This document shows, in pieces, positions 18,621 to 28,600 of a DNA stretch of 64,000 bases. The first letter of the stretch is position 1, and each line of letters starts with the position of its first letter. Made by a program: the position numbers and the translations under genes. The stretch comes from Bacteroidales bacterium (GTDB lineage Bacteria; Bacteroidota; Bacteroidia; Bacteroidales; UBA932). Under the pieces are notes generated by a model. The model was given only the letters and a program-made list of their open reading frames with translations, was not told the origin of the DNA and searched no databases. The stretch spans positions 31,803 to 95,802 of the forward strand of contig JAFYRK010000113.1 in the NCBI GenBank assembly GCA_017559545.1, in the 5' to 3' direction.

Positions 18621-18660
18621 CCCCACGTCATTGCGAGGAGCTTTGCGACGTGGCAATCTA
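18621..18660. repeat. REP-like interspersed palindrome
   Basis: CCACGTC at 18623-18629 is inverted as GACGTGG at 18647-18653, enclosing CATTGCGAGGAG and followed by CAATCTAG. The pattern GTCATTGCGAGGAG...GTGGCAATC is a kind of short intergenic repeat seen in many genomes. Only one copy was noticed in this window. It lies between the ackA and comEC-like starts. Confidence 0.45.
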
Positions 18661-18697
18661 GAATTTCTATGAAATTCAAGCTCATCTTTGCAAAGTT

Positions 18698-19849
18698 ATG
18701 AAAATATTCGCTACTTTAGCAAAAATACGTAAGGAAATGAAAGCGGAGAGAGAGATTGCAGGGATTGTGCTGCCGTTTGCTATAGGAACGGCTCTGTTCA
18801 TATACACAGGATGCGCATCTGCAGCCGTTTCAGCTCCAGCGCTTCTTTCGATAACAGTATTTCTTCTGGGCTTCCTTCTATACGCCCGAAATCATCCGGC
18901 TGACCATATTCCGACATTTGCCATCATGATTCTCTGTATGGCAGCATGCGGAGGTTTATCTGCCTCAACTGACCATCTGCTGTCGGTAAGTACACTTATG
19001 GATGCATCATGGCTCAGTTCTGCGGCACAGAATTTCGGAGAAAACATGCAGGAATCCATAGACTTGATCCCATTCAGGAAGGACTCGACGGGACAGATAG
19101 TCAAAGCTTTGCTCACAGGCGAAAGGAGCGGGATACCAGAGGAGATAGCCAGCGCCTTCAGAAACAGCGGAGCATCACACATCCTCGCCCTGTCAGGACT
19201 TCATCTAGGAATCATCTATGGGATAGTGAGCCTTATCACACGCTGCCTTGGCAACACTGGAAAAGCGAAGGTCGCAAAGTCTTTGATTCTTGTCAGCTTA
19301 TGCGGATTCTACACCATTGCCACCGGCGCCGGAGCATCGATTGTGCGTGCATTCATATTCATTCTAATAGGAGAAAGCGCCAGACTGAGCGACAGGTCGA
19401 CATGCTTGAAAAAGGTTATGACGGCAGCACTTCTGATACATCTGACCATATCGCCATCATCAATCACAGAGGTAGGATTTCAGCTCTCATATGCAGCAAT
19501 TGTCGGGATCGCATATATCTTCCCATGGCTGCAGGGGTTCTGGCCGGGTAACAGAAAAGAAGACCCGGCACTGACAAAATGCACAAGATGGATATGGGAT
19601 TCCGCCTCCATGTCGATATCATGTCAGATTACGACCGGTCCTCTGGCCTATATGTATTTCGGAACATTCCCGACACAGTTCATCATGACCAACATGATAG
19701 CCCTTCCACTGACCGGGCTCATAATCCCGATGGCGCTCATCACCCTTACCACATGCAGTCTGGGTTGGGACATACAAGTCCTGATCAACGGTACAGAGTG
19801 GCTGATTACATTACTTTGCGAAGCTCTAGACCTGCTGAGTACCATGTAA
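18698..19849 (+). CDS. ComEC/Rec2-type membrane protein, channel domain only
   Basis: 383 aa with about 9-10 membrane segments. The ComEC competence domain is shown by VKALLTGERSGIPEEIASAFRNSGASHILALSGLHLGIIYG and by GAGASIVRAFIFILIGE and EVGFQLSYAAIVGIAYIFP. Full ComEC proteins also have an N-terminal OB-like region and a C-terminal metallo-beta-lactamase nuclease; both are missing here, which is common in short Bacteroidetes homologues. Known role is DNA passage through the inner membrane in natural transformation; competence here is unproved. Its 3' end overlaps the convergent apbE gene by 44 bp. Confidence 0.85.
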   Translation: MKIFATLAKIRKEMKAEREIAGIVLPFAIGTALFIYTGCASAAVSAPALLSITVFLLGFLLYARNHPADHIPTFAIMILCMAACGGLSASTDHLLSVSTLMDASWLSSAAQNFGENMQESIDLIPFRKDSTGQIVKALLTGERSGIPEEIASAFRNSGASHILALSGLHLGIIYGIVSLITRCLGNTGKAKVAKSLILVSLCGFYTIATGAGASIVRAFIFILIGESARLSDRSTCLKKVMTAALLIHLTISPSSITEVGFQLSYAAIVGIAYIFPWLQGFWPGNRKEDPALTKCTRWIWDSASMSISCQITTGPLAYMYFGTFPTQFIMTNMIALPLTGLIIPMALITLTTCSLGWDIQVLINGTEWLITLLCEALDLLSTM

Positions 19850-20861
19850 CGAACTCTCCTCCATCATCATACACCAGACACCCTTCAAGGTCTTCCCGAG
19901 ACTCAATGAAAGCCTTCGCCTGTTCGAATCCTATCACCATGCAATAGGTAGCATAGGCATCAGCTATCATGGCATTTTCTGCTATGACAGTAGCACTCAA
20001 AAGATTATGTGTCACAGGGTAACCTGTCCGCGGGTCGACTGTATGAGGATATTTCTTTCCGTCCTTGACATAGAATTTTCTGTAATTTCCAGATGTCACG
20101 ACGCCATGAGGCCCCTCCGGAACAGAAAAAACGCCCTGGAGCTGCGCTCCGAGCTCATTGTTTCCGTCCTCCGGCCTATCTATTCCGATAGTCCATGCAA
20201 CTCCGGACGGGTTCCTGCCATCACAGAATATCTCACCGATATTCACCATCATATCCTTTACTCCTACCGAGTACAGATACCTTGCAACAAGATCGCAGCT
20301 ATATCCCTGGGCTATCGCATTGTAATTGAGTTGAGGACTTACTGAACCTTGTGGCGCAAGACACAGAGACCCTGGATCCATTTCCTTGCCGACATAGTCA
20401 TGAATAGACTCACGGCAAAGCCTCATTCCGCACATGCTCATGACAGAGTCAACCTGATGAGAAGACGGCAATGATCCATTCTTGAAGCCGAAACCCCACA
20501 TGTCATATAGTGGCGACAGACTGACATCCACAGCGCCATCGGTCTCTTTCCAGACATCATAGCCCATAGAGTATATCTCTGCAAACATCTCATCCACCAC
20601 TACGGTTTCACCGGCATTGAAGCGGCTTAGGACAGAGTTCTTATTGTATCCGGACAGGGTGGCATCTATCTTTTGCAGAATATTCTCGACCGAGTCCCTT
20701 ATCTCGGCAGGACTATTGTATACTCCTTGCGAATTGAATATGACAGAATAGGTTCCGCCCTGGGCGTAGCCTTCTATCTTGACATATCCGCCGCGCTTTG
20801 CACAAGAAAGCGACAGCAGAGCCATGATAAACAAAGTGAATATGCTGATCTTAGGTCTCAT
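19806..20861 (-). CDS. apbE: FAD:protein FMN transferase, lipoprotein
   Basis: 351 aa from ATG at 20861, giving a clean lipoprotein signal ending LSLSC; a start at 20924 would lie upstream of the -7 box. ApbE family features are AQGGTYSVIF, GAVDVSLSPLYDMWGFG, NYNAIAQGYSCDLVARYL and HTVDPRTGYPVTHNLLSATVIAENAMIADAYAT. The enzyme attaches FMN covalently to Thr/Ser of exported flavoproteins such as Nqr or Rnf subunits, none of which is in this window. Converges with comEC (44-bp overlap). Confidence 0.93.
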   Translation of the reverse strand: MRPKISIFTLFIMALLSLSCAKRGGYVKIEGYAQGGTYSVIFNSQGVYNSPAEIRDSVENILQKIDATLSGYNKNSVLSRFNAGETVVVDEMFAEIYSMGYDVWKETDGAVDVSLSPLYDMWGFGFKNGSLPSSHQVDSVMSMCGMRLCRESIHDYVGKEMDPGSLCLAPQGSVSPQLNYNAIAQGYSCDLVARYLYSVGVKDMMVNIGEIFCDGRNPSGVAWTIGIDRPEDGNNELGAQLQGVFSVPEGPHGVVTSGNYRKFYVKDGKKYPHTVDPRTGYPVTHNLLSATVIAENAMIADAYATYCMVIGFEQAKAFIESREDLEGCLVYDDGGEFVTWYSAGLELRKVM

Positions 20862-20879
20862 TACAGTGCTGAATTTTTC

Positions 20880-20911
20880 TTGCACAAAGTTAGCGGTTTT
20901 TACTATATTTG
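20880..20911 (+). promoter_or_regulatory. Promoter of the FISUMP lipoprotein gene
   Basis: TTG at about 20880-20882, 21-bp spacer, and TATATTTG at 20904-20911. The predicted start of transcription is near 20917. Confidence 0.55.
20885..20892 (-). promoter_or_regulatory. -7 box for apbE
   Basis: Minus-strand TAACTTTG at 20892-20885 (give or take 1 bp) would start apbE transcription about 20 nt before its ATG. It overlaps the plus-strand promoter of the FISUMP gene, so the two promoters may interfere. Confidence 0.5.
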
Positions 20912-20928
20912 CAGAATTATTCATATAA

Positions 20929-21951
20929 ATGAAACCTGAAATGAGTCATCGTAAACTGAACATTCTCATATTCGCAATAGCCTTTTCCATCTGCATAATC
21001 TCATGCAAGAAAGACGAAGAGGCAACTGTAACACCATCCCTTTCGGGAACATTGTCATTCAGCATTCCGGAATATGTATCCCAAAATACGACATGGACAA
21101 TTACACCCTCCGGTGTCATCCACCCGGATGGCGAAGGCATTGGATATTATTGGAAGGTCACCCCTACAAAGCCGGCGGCAGACACCACAAGGTTCGAAAA
21201 CGGATTGGACCAGAACGGCAAGCCGTCTGACGGATCATTTACCTTCACATTCTCAGACACACTCCAGACATGTACCATCAGCGGATATGCGTTCGCAAAA
21301 GGATACTCATATACCTCCAAGTCTGTTAAATGCACTGTAGTAAAGGGAGGCATCGACAACTCTATCACAAACCTCGGACTTGCAGACAAGCCTTCAATAA
21401 CTGTTGACGGCATAGTTTACCCTTATGTCACTATCGGCGGACTTGATTGGCTCTGCAGAAACATCGCCGACAAGAGCGCCGGTGCATCTTACAAGAACTG
21501 CGAGGTAATGAACGATGTATTCGGAGTATATTATTCATTTGAAGAAGCGCAGACAATATGCCCTGAAGGCTGGAGACTGCCTACCGATGCTGAATGGGTT
21601 GCTGCATTAGAAGCACATGACAACAAGATAGCACAACTGATGGGCAAAGCCTACTTCAACGATAATAATATGTGGGAATATTGGCCAAAGGTTGGAGATA
21701 TAACAAACACATCCGGTCTTTCCATTATTCCTGTAGGATATGCTATGCTCAGCGGCAAGAATTCAGACGGATACTACTCCAACGCACAGTTCAACGGGCT
21801 CAACGAGTATGCAGCGTTCTGGACTGCAGACTCCGTGGCAGATGAGGAAGGGATGTCATACTACAGATACATCATCTGCGACCAGCCGGAACTCCAGTTA
21901 GGCAAAGCTGACACTAAAACATTCGGAGCGAATGTGCGCTGCGTAAGATAA
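20929..21951 (+). CDS. FISUMP-domain lipoprotein
   Basis: 340 aa with lipobox IISC. The C-terminal half (about 160-338) has FISUMP features (Fibrobacter succinogenes major paralogous domain): YPYVTIGGLDWLCRNIAD, VYYSFEEAQTICPEGWRLPTDAEWVAALE, and GANVRCVR at the end. The N-terminal half is a beta-sandwich-like region. Function of FISUMP proteins is unknown; they are exported and cell-surface exposed. An ATG at 20941 is an alternative start. Convergent with the LolA-like gene. Confidence 0.85.
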   Translation: MKPEMSHRKLNILIFAIAFSICIISCKKDEEATVTPSLSGTLSFSIPEYVSQNTTWTITPSGVIHPDGEGIGYYWKVTPTKPAADTTRFENGLDQNGKPSDGSFTFTFSDTLQTCTISGYAFAKGYSYTSKSVKCTVVKGGIDNSITNLGLADKPSITVDGIVYPYVTIGGLDWLCRNIADKSAGASYKNCEVMNDVFGVYYSFEEAQTICPEGWRLPTDAEWVAALEAHDNKIAQLMGKAYFNDNNMWEYWPKVGDITNTSGLSIIPVGYAMLSGKNSDGYYSNAQFNGLNEYAAFWTADSVADEEGMSYYRYIICDQPELQLGKADTKTFGANVRCVR

Positions 21952-21954
21952 CGG

Positions 21955-22461
21955 CTACAATTCAGTTACAATCCAATCGGAGCCGAAATTGACCTGAGGA
22001 CGGAAAGCGTCTTCAGGTTTTATTTTTGACTTTGTCATAGAAAGAATCCTGATATCCACCTTCAATCCATCCTTCATGACACATGAAGCTGAAACAGGAT
22101 TTCCATCAGGATCAAATTTCACATCAGCGGATTCAGGATCAAGAAAAGCATTTACATCTGCACTCCCGACATCCTCCACATACACCTCCTTGAGCGAAGT
22201 ATCGAGAGTCCACACCTTGGTTCCATCACAATACATCTCAATGCCATTACCACGCATCGTAAAGGCTTTTCCTTGTAGCACAACCTCCGCCTCACCCTCT
22301 ATGCGGGTCTGGGACACATACATGGAATATGAGCACTCGAGAGTCACGCATGAATCAGAAATAGCAGCACGCAGTCTATCCAAGGCTGCCTGCTGCGTCT
22401 GCTGTGCCGCTGCAGATGCCACTATGAGCATTGCAGCAATTGCTATAAGTATTCTTCTCAT
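21955..22461 (-). CDS. LolA-like outer-membrane lipoprotein carrier protein
   Basis: 168 aa with a signal peptide ending VASAAAQ. The sequence has the LolA-type pattern of short amphipathic strands: CSYSMYVSQTRIEGEAEVVLQGKAFTMRGNGIEMYCDGTKVWTLDTSLKEVYVED. LolA-like proteins carry lipoproteins across the periplasm; this small one may do so or bind another lipid. Its start is 1 bp after the ftsK stop, an arrangement seen often in Bacteroidetes. Confidence 0.75.
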   Translation of the reverse strand: MRRILIAIAAMLIVASAAAQQTQQAALDRLRAAISDSCVTLECSYSMYVSQTRIEGEAEVVLQGKAFTMRGNGIEMYCDGTKVWTLDTSLKEVYVEDVGSADVNAFLDPESADVKFDPDGNPVSASCVMKDGLKVDIRILSMTKSKIKPEDAFRPQVNFGSDWIVTEL

Positions 22462-22462
22462 C

Positions 22463-24904
22463 TTATCTGTTAAGGTAAGGAGCTATGAGATCTTCAAGTT
22501 CGTCAAGGGTAGCAACAAGTACCTGACGAGGCTTTGAACCCTCCTGAGGTCCCACAACACCCGCCTGCTCAAGCTGATCCATAACCCTTCCGGCTCTTGC
22601 ATAACCCATACCCAACTTTCTCTGAAGATCCGATGTCGAGCCCTTCTGCGACAGGACGACAGTACGTGCCGCCTCCTCAAACTCAGAATCAAGGCTAAGG
22701 ATATCAAGGCTTCCGCCAGCAGGTCCTCCGTCAGGAGACTCAGGCATAGGAAGGTAGAACGGAGTATTGTAGCACTGTCCGTACTTTGTCTGATTTCCGA
22801 TGAATTTAGTCACACGGTTAATCTCCTCCATGCTTATATATGCACACTGGATACGTTCCATCTTGACTCCGGCATAGTACAGCATATCACCCTTACCGAT
22901 AAGGTTTTCAGCACCGACTGAATCAAGAATAGTCCTTGAATCCACACCTGAGAGAACTCGGAAGGCAATTCTCGTAGGGAAGTTTGCCTTGATCAGACCA
23001 GTGATCACGTTTACTGACGGACGCTGGGTCGCGATAATCACATGGATACCAGCTGCTCTACCCATCTGTGCCAAGCGGATGATGGCAGCCTCGATACTCT
23101 TTGCTGACTTTTTATCCTCCGGACTTGAGCCACCGGCCATAATCAGGTCGGCATACTCATCCACAACCACCACCAGGTATGGGAGGTATCTATGTCCTTC
23201 TGTCGGAAGAAGGTAACGGTTCTTATACTTCTCGTTATAAAGCTTAAAGTCATTCACTCCACCTTTACTGAGAAGTTCATATCTCTCGTTCATCTCAATA
23301 CAGAGCGAGTTGAGAACCTGCTCCGCATCCTTCGCCTTCTTGACAATAGCCCTTCTCTTCTCATCCTCCTCATCAGCCGCATTCGGAAGGACTGCGAGAT
23401 AATGCTTCAAAAGAGGATTATATGGAGTAAACTCAACTGTCTTAGGGTCGATGAATACAAACTTAAGCTCAGAAGGATGCTTCGAATACAGAAGCGACGA
23501 TATGATTACGTTAAGGCCGACTGACTTACCCTGCTTTGTCGCACCTGCAACAAGAAGGTGCGGAGCATCTGTAAGGTCGAAAGTCTTTACCTTCTGCGCA
23601 AGTGTAGAATAACCGATGGCGATAGGAAGTTCCGCTGTACTGTTCCTGAATGAATCATCATTCAACATAGACTTCAACGGGACCATCGAAGGAGTGCTGT
23701 TCGGAACCTCGATTCCCACACAGCCTGGCAGTGTCACAACACGCACACCGCCTACTTCAAGGGCCATGGCGATCTCCCTATGGACACTTTCGATCGAAGC
23801 CACCTTCATTCCTGGGGCAAGAACGATCTTATACAATGTCACGGTAGGACCTACAACCGCAGTAACCTTCTCTACATCAATCTTATAGTTCTTAAGAGTA
23901 GTACGGATCACCATATTGTTCCTGTCAAGCTCCGCCTGACTTACAACATGCTGCTGTCCCGCATAATCATGAAGAAGATCCAGCGAAGGAAACTCATATT
24001 TGTTGAGTTCATCACGGTTATCTATCCTCTCAAGATCCTCAACGACAGGAACCACTACTTCTCCCCTTATCACTTCCATATCATCAGCCGGATCAGTAGA
24101 ATCCCCGGAATCAGCTGGGTCAAGTTCGATCTCCTCATCAAGTTCCTCATCTTCTACATCATCGTCGTCAATTTCCTCTTCATCTTCTTCCTCTTCAACT
24201 TCCTCGCCTTCCGGCTCAAGCTCTTCCTCAAACTCATCATCCTCAAACTCTTCTTCCTCTACTTCATCAACGGAGTCATCCGCTGCCTGGTTCTCGCCAG
24301 ACAATGCAAACCATCTTGCAAACCTGCCACTGGCAAACAGCATCCACACAACAGCCAGAGCCATAACAATCAGCCATGGAAGCACTGGGCCCACGAGATT
24401 AGCCAGCCAGCCAGTGACCGCACGTCCCGCATCACCGCCAAGTCCGCCATCAAACAATCTGACAAAGCCAAAGAGCGACAGAGCCATAGAGAGCACAAAC
24501 GCTCCACTGACAGACAGGAAAGTCAGTCTCATCAGTCCGATATGTCTATGCCAGAAAAACAGCCTGTATGCAACTGCCCCCAAGAGGAAAACGAAAACAA
24601 AGCTTGCAAGTCCGAGCATATCCGATATAAGGAAATGACTCCACAGATAGCCAAGCTTACCTCCCATATTATTGACATCCAATCCCCTGCTCATCCTCTC
24701 TGCATTCATAAGGAGGTCCTTATCGGCAGACCATGTGAAAAGATATGACAGCATTGACACTAATGTAAACAATGCCACCAACATGACCAGGCCGCCGGAA
24801 CACTTTATCAATATGGACTTCAGTTCCGGGTCCATATTCTTGAAGAAAGCGAAGAACTTAAACTTCTTCGCATTCTTTTTCTTTGCTTTCTTAATCTGCG
24901 CCAT
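22463..24904 (-). CDS. ftsK: DNA translocase FtsK
   Basis: 813 aa from ATG at 24904 (MAQIKKAKKKNAKKFKF), 4 bp after the DUF4290 stop; a start at 25009 would overlap that gene by 100 bp. Four to five N-terminal membrane helices are followed by a very acidic linker (about 215-290, mostly Glu/Asp), then the motor: Walker A GATKQGKS, Walker B YLVVVVDEYADL, and the C-terminal gamma winged-helix domain (SDLQRKLGMGYARAGRVMDQLEQAGVVGP). It pumps chromosomal DNA at the septum and activates XerCD at dif. Confidence 0.95.
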   Translation of the reverse strand: MAQIKKAKKKNAKKFKFFAFFKNMDPELKSILIKCSGGLVMLVALFTLVSMLSYLFTWSADKDLLMNAERMSRGLDVNNMGGKLGYLWSHFLISDMLGLASFVFVFLLGAVAYRLFFWHRHIGLMRLTFLSVSGAFVLSMALSLFGFVRLFDGGLGGDAGRAVTGWLANLVGPVLPWLIVMALAVVWMLFASGRFARWFALSGENQAADDSVDEVEEEEFEDDEFEEELEPEGEEVEEEEDEEEIDDDDVEDEELDEEIELDPADSGDSTDPADDMEVIRGEVVVPVVEDLERIDNRDELNKYEFPSLDLLHDYAGQQHVVSQAELDRNNMVIRTTLKNYKIDVEKVTAVVGPTVTLYKIVLAPGMKVASIESVHREIAMALEVGGVRVVTLPGCVGIEVPNSTPSMVPLKSMLNDDSFRNSTAELPIAIGYSTLAQKVKTFDLTDAPHLLVAGATKQGKSVGLNVIISSLLYSKHPSELKFVFIDPKTVEFTPYNPLLKHYLAVLPNAADEEDEKRRAIVKKAKDAEQVLNSLCIEMNERYELLSKGGVNDFKLYNEKYKNRYLLPTEGHRYLPYLVVVVDEYADLIMAGGSSPEDKKSAKSIEAAIIRLAQMGRAAGIHVIIATQRPSVNVITGLIKANFPTRIAFRVLSGVDSRTILDSVGAENLIGKGDMLYYAGVKMERIQCAYISMEEINRVTKFIGNQTKYGQCYNTPFYLPMPESPDGGPAGGSLDILSLDSEFEEAARTVVLSQKGSTSDLQRKLGMGYARAGRVMDQLEQAGVVGPQEGSKPRQVLVATLDELEDLIAPYLNR

Positions 24905-24908
24905 AGTG

Positions 24909-25574
24909 TTACTTGTACTGCTTCCTGTTTTTCTGATTTCCCTTCTGTCTCTTGCCCTGCTTCTGTTGCTGCTGCGCACCCGGTCTTGTGTATGTCGCTC
25001 CGGCATCAAGCCTTGACAACTGCAGTCCTTCCGGCACCTTGATCTTAAAATCCGACAATCTTTCTATATCCTGCAATATGGTCGCATCCGATACAGAATC
25101 CTTGTTCCAGATCAGGTACTGCTGCCTCATGTATGTGCCTAAGGTGCGGATCATCGCAGTCTTCTGCTCTCCGTCCTCCATGCCTGCGATCAGATCAATG
25201 AAGTTCTCTATGTTTCTGCCGTAATGCGCCACCTTGACAGGCCTGCGGACAGCAGGCACACTCATAGGCTTCTCGTGGAGACTTTCCGGAGCTGGAGCCG
25301 GATAAGGAGAATCCACATCCAGATCAAAGCCGGAGATGATGTGGAGATGGTCCCAAAGCTTCTGCTCATAATTATCCTGCAGATGCACAGCCGGGTTGAT
25401 TATCTCCATCACCTTGACAATCGCACGAGCCTGCTCGTTGCGCTTCTGACGGTCCTCTATGGTCTTCAGATAGTCGACCATCTTCTGGACATTACGTCCA
25501 TACTCAGGTATATAAAGCTTTACACGCTCTGTATTATACAGAAGCTTGCATGTATCTATTTCATTTGTATCCAT
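24909..25574 (-). CDS. DUF4290 family protein
   Basis: 221 aa, no signal peptide or membrane segment. It matches DUF4290, a Bacteroidetes family: YNTERVKLYIPEYGRNVQKMVDYLKTIEDRQKRNEQARAIV, a second VAHYGRNIENFIDLIAGMEDGEQ repeat and a basic, Gln-rich tail. The two YGRN motifs suggest an internal duplication. Function unknown. It is immediately upstream of ftsK (4 bp) and may be co-translated with it. Confidence 0.8.
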   Translation of the reverse strand: MDTNEIDTCKLLYNTERVKLYIPEYGRNVQKMVDYLKTIEDRQKRNEQARAIVKVMEIINPAVHLQDNYEQKLWDHLHIISGFDLDVDSPYPAPAPESLHEKPMSVPAVRRPVKVAHYGRNIENFIDLIAGMEDGEQKTAMIRTLGTYMRQQYLIWNKDSVSDATILQDIERLSDFKIKVPEGLQLSRLDAGATYTRPGAQQQQKQGKRQKGNQKNRKQYK

Positions 25575-25643
25575 ATATTTTCAATATAATATTTTCGGCC
25601 CTACCCGGGCCAGACCAAAAATTCTTCAAGCTTTTGGGTCTTG

Positions 25644-25651
25644 CAAATATA
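25644..25651 (-). promoter_or_regulatory. -7 box TATATTTG upstream of DUF4290-ftsK
   Basis: Minus-strand TATATTTG at 25651-25644 predicts transcription from about 25637 and a leader of about 63 nt containing a GC-rich stem (GGCCC/GGGCC near 25598-25612). The box is right after the addA-like stop. Confidence 0.5.
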
Positions 25652-25662
25652 CGAAATTATAT

Positions 25663-28600
25663 TCAGATAACCTTGCACTCACCGGTCTGCACATACCACA
25701 AAACTGCAGTAACTTCCGCATACCCCATCCGATGGAATATCTCTGAATAAGTCTTCATCTGGGTCTCATATTTCTTATGATGCTCTCCAAACTTATAATC
25801 TAGCACCAGAACCTTTCCACCTTCAATCACTACCCTGTCCGGTCTGTACACCTGGCCGTCCACATCTATAATATCCTTCTCCACCATTACCTTGGAAGGA
25901 TCATCAGGGAACCAGCCTGAAGCCTTGGCCTCAGCAAGCCTGGTCTGCAAGAGTTCCTTTACCTGACGAGCCTGCTGCGCATTAAGGTCACCACAAGCAT
26001 AAGCACTGTCCACCGCAGCCTCAAGATCATCCGGAACGACAACTTTGGCAAGCACATCGTGCAGCACAACTCCCTTTATGCGCTTTGACGCCTCTACTCC
26101 TGTAGAACCATCCTCAGAGAAGAAGTCGACAGCATCTGCCGAAAACTTGAGTCGCAATCCCGGGTTCAGTTCATATGACGGATACCAACCTTCCTTACCT
26201 GCCGCAAACATCAGGGTTCCTGAATCATCGGTCTTCCTCATTGCATCAAAATCAACAATATCACCGACATCAAACCTCACGAAGTCCTCTCCATTGACAG
26301 CCCTCACACCATCTATCTTTCCTGACACGGCAAGGAACCAGTAAAGTATCTGCGAAAAGTCCGTAAATGCAGGCATCCAATCCTCATCTTTGCAATTCTT
26401 CAGATTATCCTGGCATTTCACAGAAGGTGTAGCAGCAATTATGTGCATACCTGAAGCCGCACGAGTCATGGCCACATATATAGTGTTTATATTATCCACC
26501 TGCTGCAGGAGATTCTCTTTCCTATAATGTTCCGCGAACAACGTAGACTCAGTAGAACGAGAAAGTGTAACATCATATACACCCTCTGCAACGCCCTCCA
26601 GCGGTGTTCCGCTCAAATCGGGAGCGCACCACCTGCTGTCCGGCTTGAACAAGCCTATGTTCTCAGCAAACGGAATTATCACATAAGGGAAATCCAGACC
26701 CTTTGACTTATGGATCGTCATCACCCTGACACTTTCTCCCGATGCCGGAGAACTTATGGACGGATCTTCTCCCTCCCAGTACTTCAGGAATCCTCGCAAG
26801 GTATTTCCGTTTGAAGCCACATATTCATGGAGATGATCCATAAACGATTGAATATGAAGAATCTCCCCTTCAATCACACCATCGACATCACTCTTCTTGA
26901 GTGCCCTTATCAGAGACTCCGCCATATCCACCAAAGACGTACAACCGCCTGGAACTGTCACGTCCAACGACTCGGCAAGATAACCGTTTACAGTATCTGC
27001 CGGATTGTCAGCAAGAGACATCAGAGAAACCAGACGCCTCACAGTTACAGAACGCTTCACCTTAAGGGAATCATCCGTTATCACAGTTATGCCATTATCT
27101 ATAAGATAGGACGCCACACTCTGTCCGGAAGCATTGCTTCGGACAAGCACCGCTATCTCAGACAGGCGAGCTCCCGAAGCCTGCACTTCCTTTATGCTGT
27201 CAAGGACTTTCTCAAGTTCGTCCTCCTTCGAACAGAATGTCACGCTCACGCTTCCTGGTGCCTTACCCTTCTTGGCTACCTTCTGCTCCACATCAGCATA
27301 TATTCCGGACATATAGCCGCCCTCGCCGTTCATCTTGTCAAGAACGCTGGCCGCTGCCGTAAAGTAAGCATTATTGAATTCAACAATATTCGAAAGACTT
27401 CTGTAGTTGGTATCAAGGACTTCTTCCTTGAAACCAGGGAATTCAGCAGGGACAGCACTGTCAAGAAGTTTCCAATCTGACCCTCTCCATCTGTATATGC
27501 TTTGCTTCACATCACCGACTATCAGGTTCTCCTTACCCTGTGAATGACTATTATGCAGAAGAGGGCTGAAATTGCTCCACTGCACCGAAGATGTATCCTG
27601 GAACTCATCCAGAAGGAAATGATCAAAGCGCACACCTATCTTCTCATATATAAACGGAGCATCTGAGCCGTCGATTATACCTTTGAGGATTGTATTCGAA
27701 TCATCTATGCACAACACATTCTTCTCGCGCATCAGTTCATGGAATGCATCAGAAAGTTCCCTTGCTACCCCAAGTCCGTAAATCTGCTCATCCAATATGC
27801 AGGCGGTGGAATATACAGGATATTCTTTTGTCCACAGTTCACAGAATGCCTGCATCGGCCCCTCAAGTGCCGGACACAGCTTAGGCAGAAGCACTTTCGC
27901 CTTTGAGTCAGCGAACCATTTCCCGCTATATGGAGCACGGTTCATGAACGCATCAGTAGGCGGCACCAATGCATCACGATCCGTCAACGACGCATAAACA
28001 GCAAGCGCCTTCATGAAACCTCTGTAACTATCCTTCGGATCAACCTGGGCCAGTTTCAATATTTCCACAGCCCTCGCCGCAGTATCACGCACACGCTCCC
28101 TGAAATCAGCGACAATTTCCCTGCACCTGTTTCTTATGGAGGTCAGTGTCTGCTGCGAATAAGCCTCCCGCTCATCTAAACCGGCTCTTTCAAGTTCTTC
28201 CTGACGCTGAGCGGACTTAAGTCTGAGAGCCATACCCAAAAGATTTGCATCAGGACTGTATCTTCCACCTTGCTCGATCTGTTCCAAGACGTTATCCGTG
28301 AGCCAAGACAGCAGACCGGTATCATCCTGAGTGAGTGAATCCAGAACACGGTCAACACTCTCGGCCACAAGAGAATCCTTATCAAGTTCCACCTGATATG
28401 ACGCAAACTGACCGATCTCACGTGAGAACGCCTTCAAGGTCTGCTGGAAGAACCTGTCGATAGTACTGACCGCAAAGGCGCTGTAATCATGGAGAATATC
28501 CCTCAGGACTGCAGCGGCACGGTCACTCAACTCCGCATCACCGGAATAGAGAGCCGGAACAAACGCATCGTGATAGTCAGAAGACGCCGGAGAAGTCGCA

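Noticed and set aside
24000-24638. Serine-rich plus-strand frame
   Set aside because: Antisense of the Glu/Asp linker of ftsK; low-complexity artefact.
23780-24748. 322-codon plus-strand frame opposite ftsK
   Set aside because: It is the antisense of ftsK, including its acidic linker, and reads as repetitive Ile/Phe/Lys. ftsK has strong domain evidence.
24905-25009. Upstream extension of ftsK
   Set aside because: Overlaps DUF4290 by 100 bp and adds an Arg-rich tail with no family match; ATG at 24904 fits.
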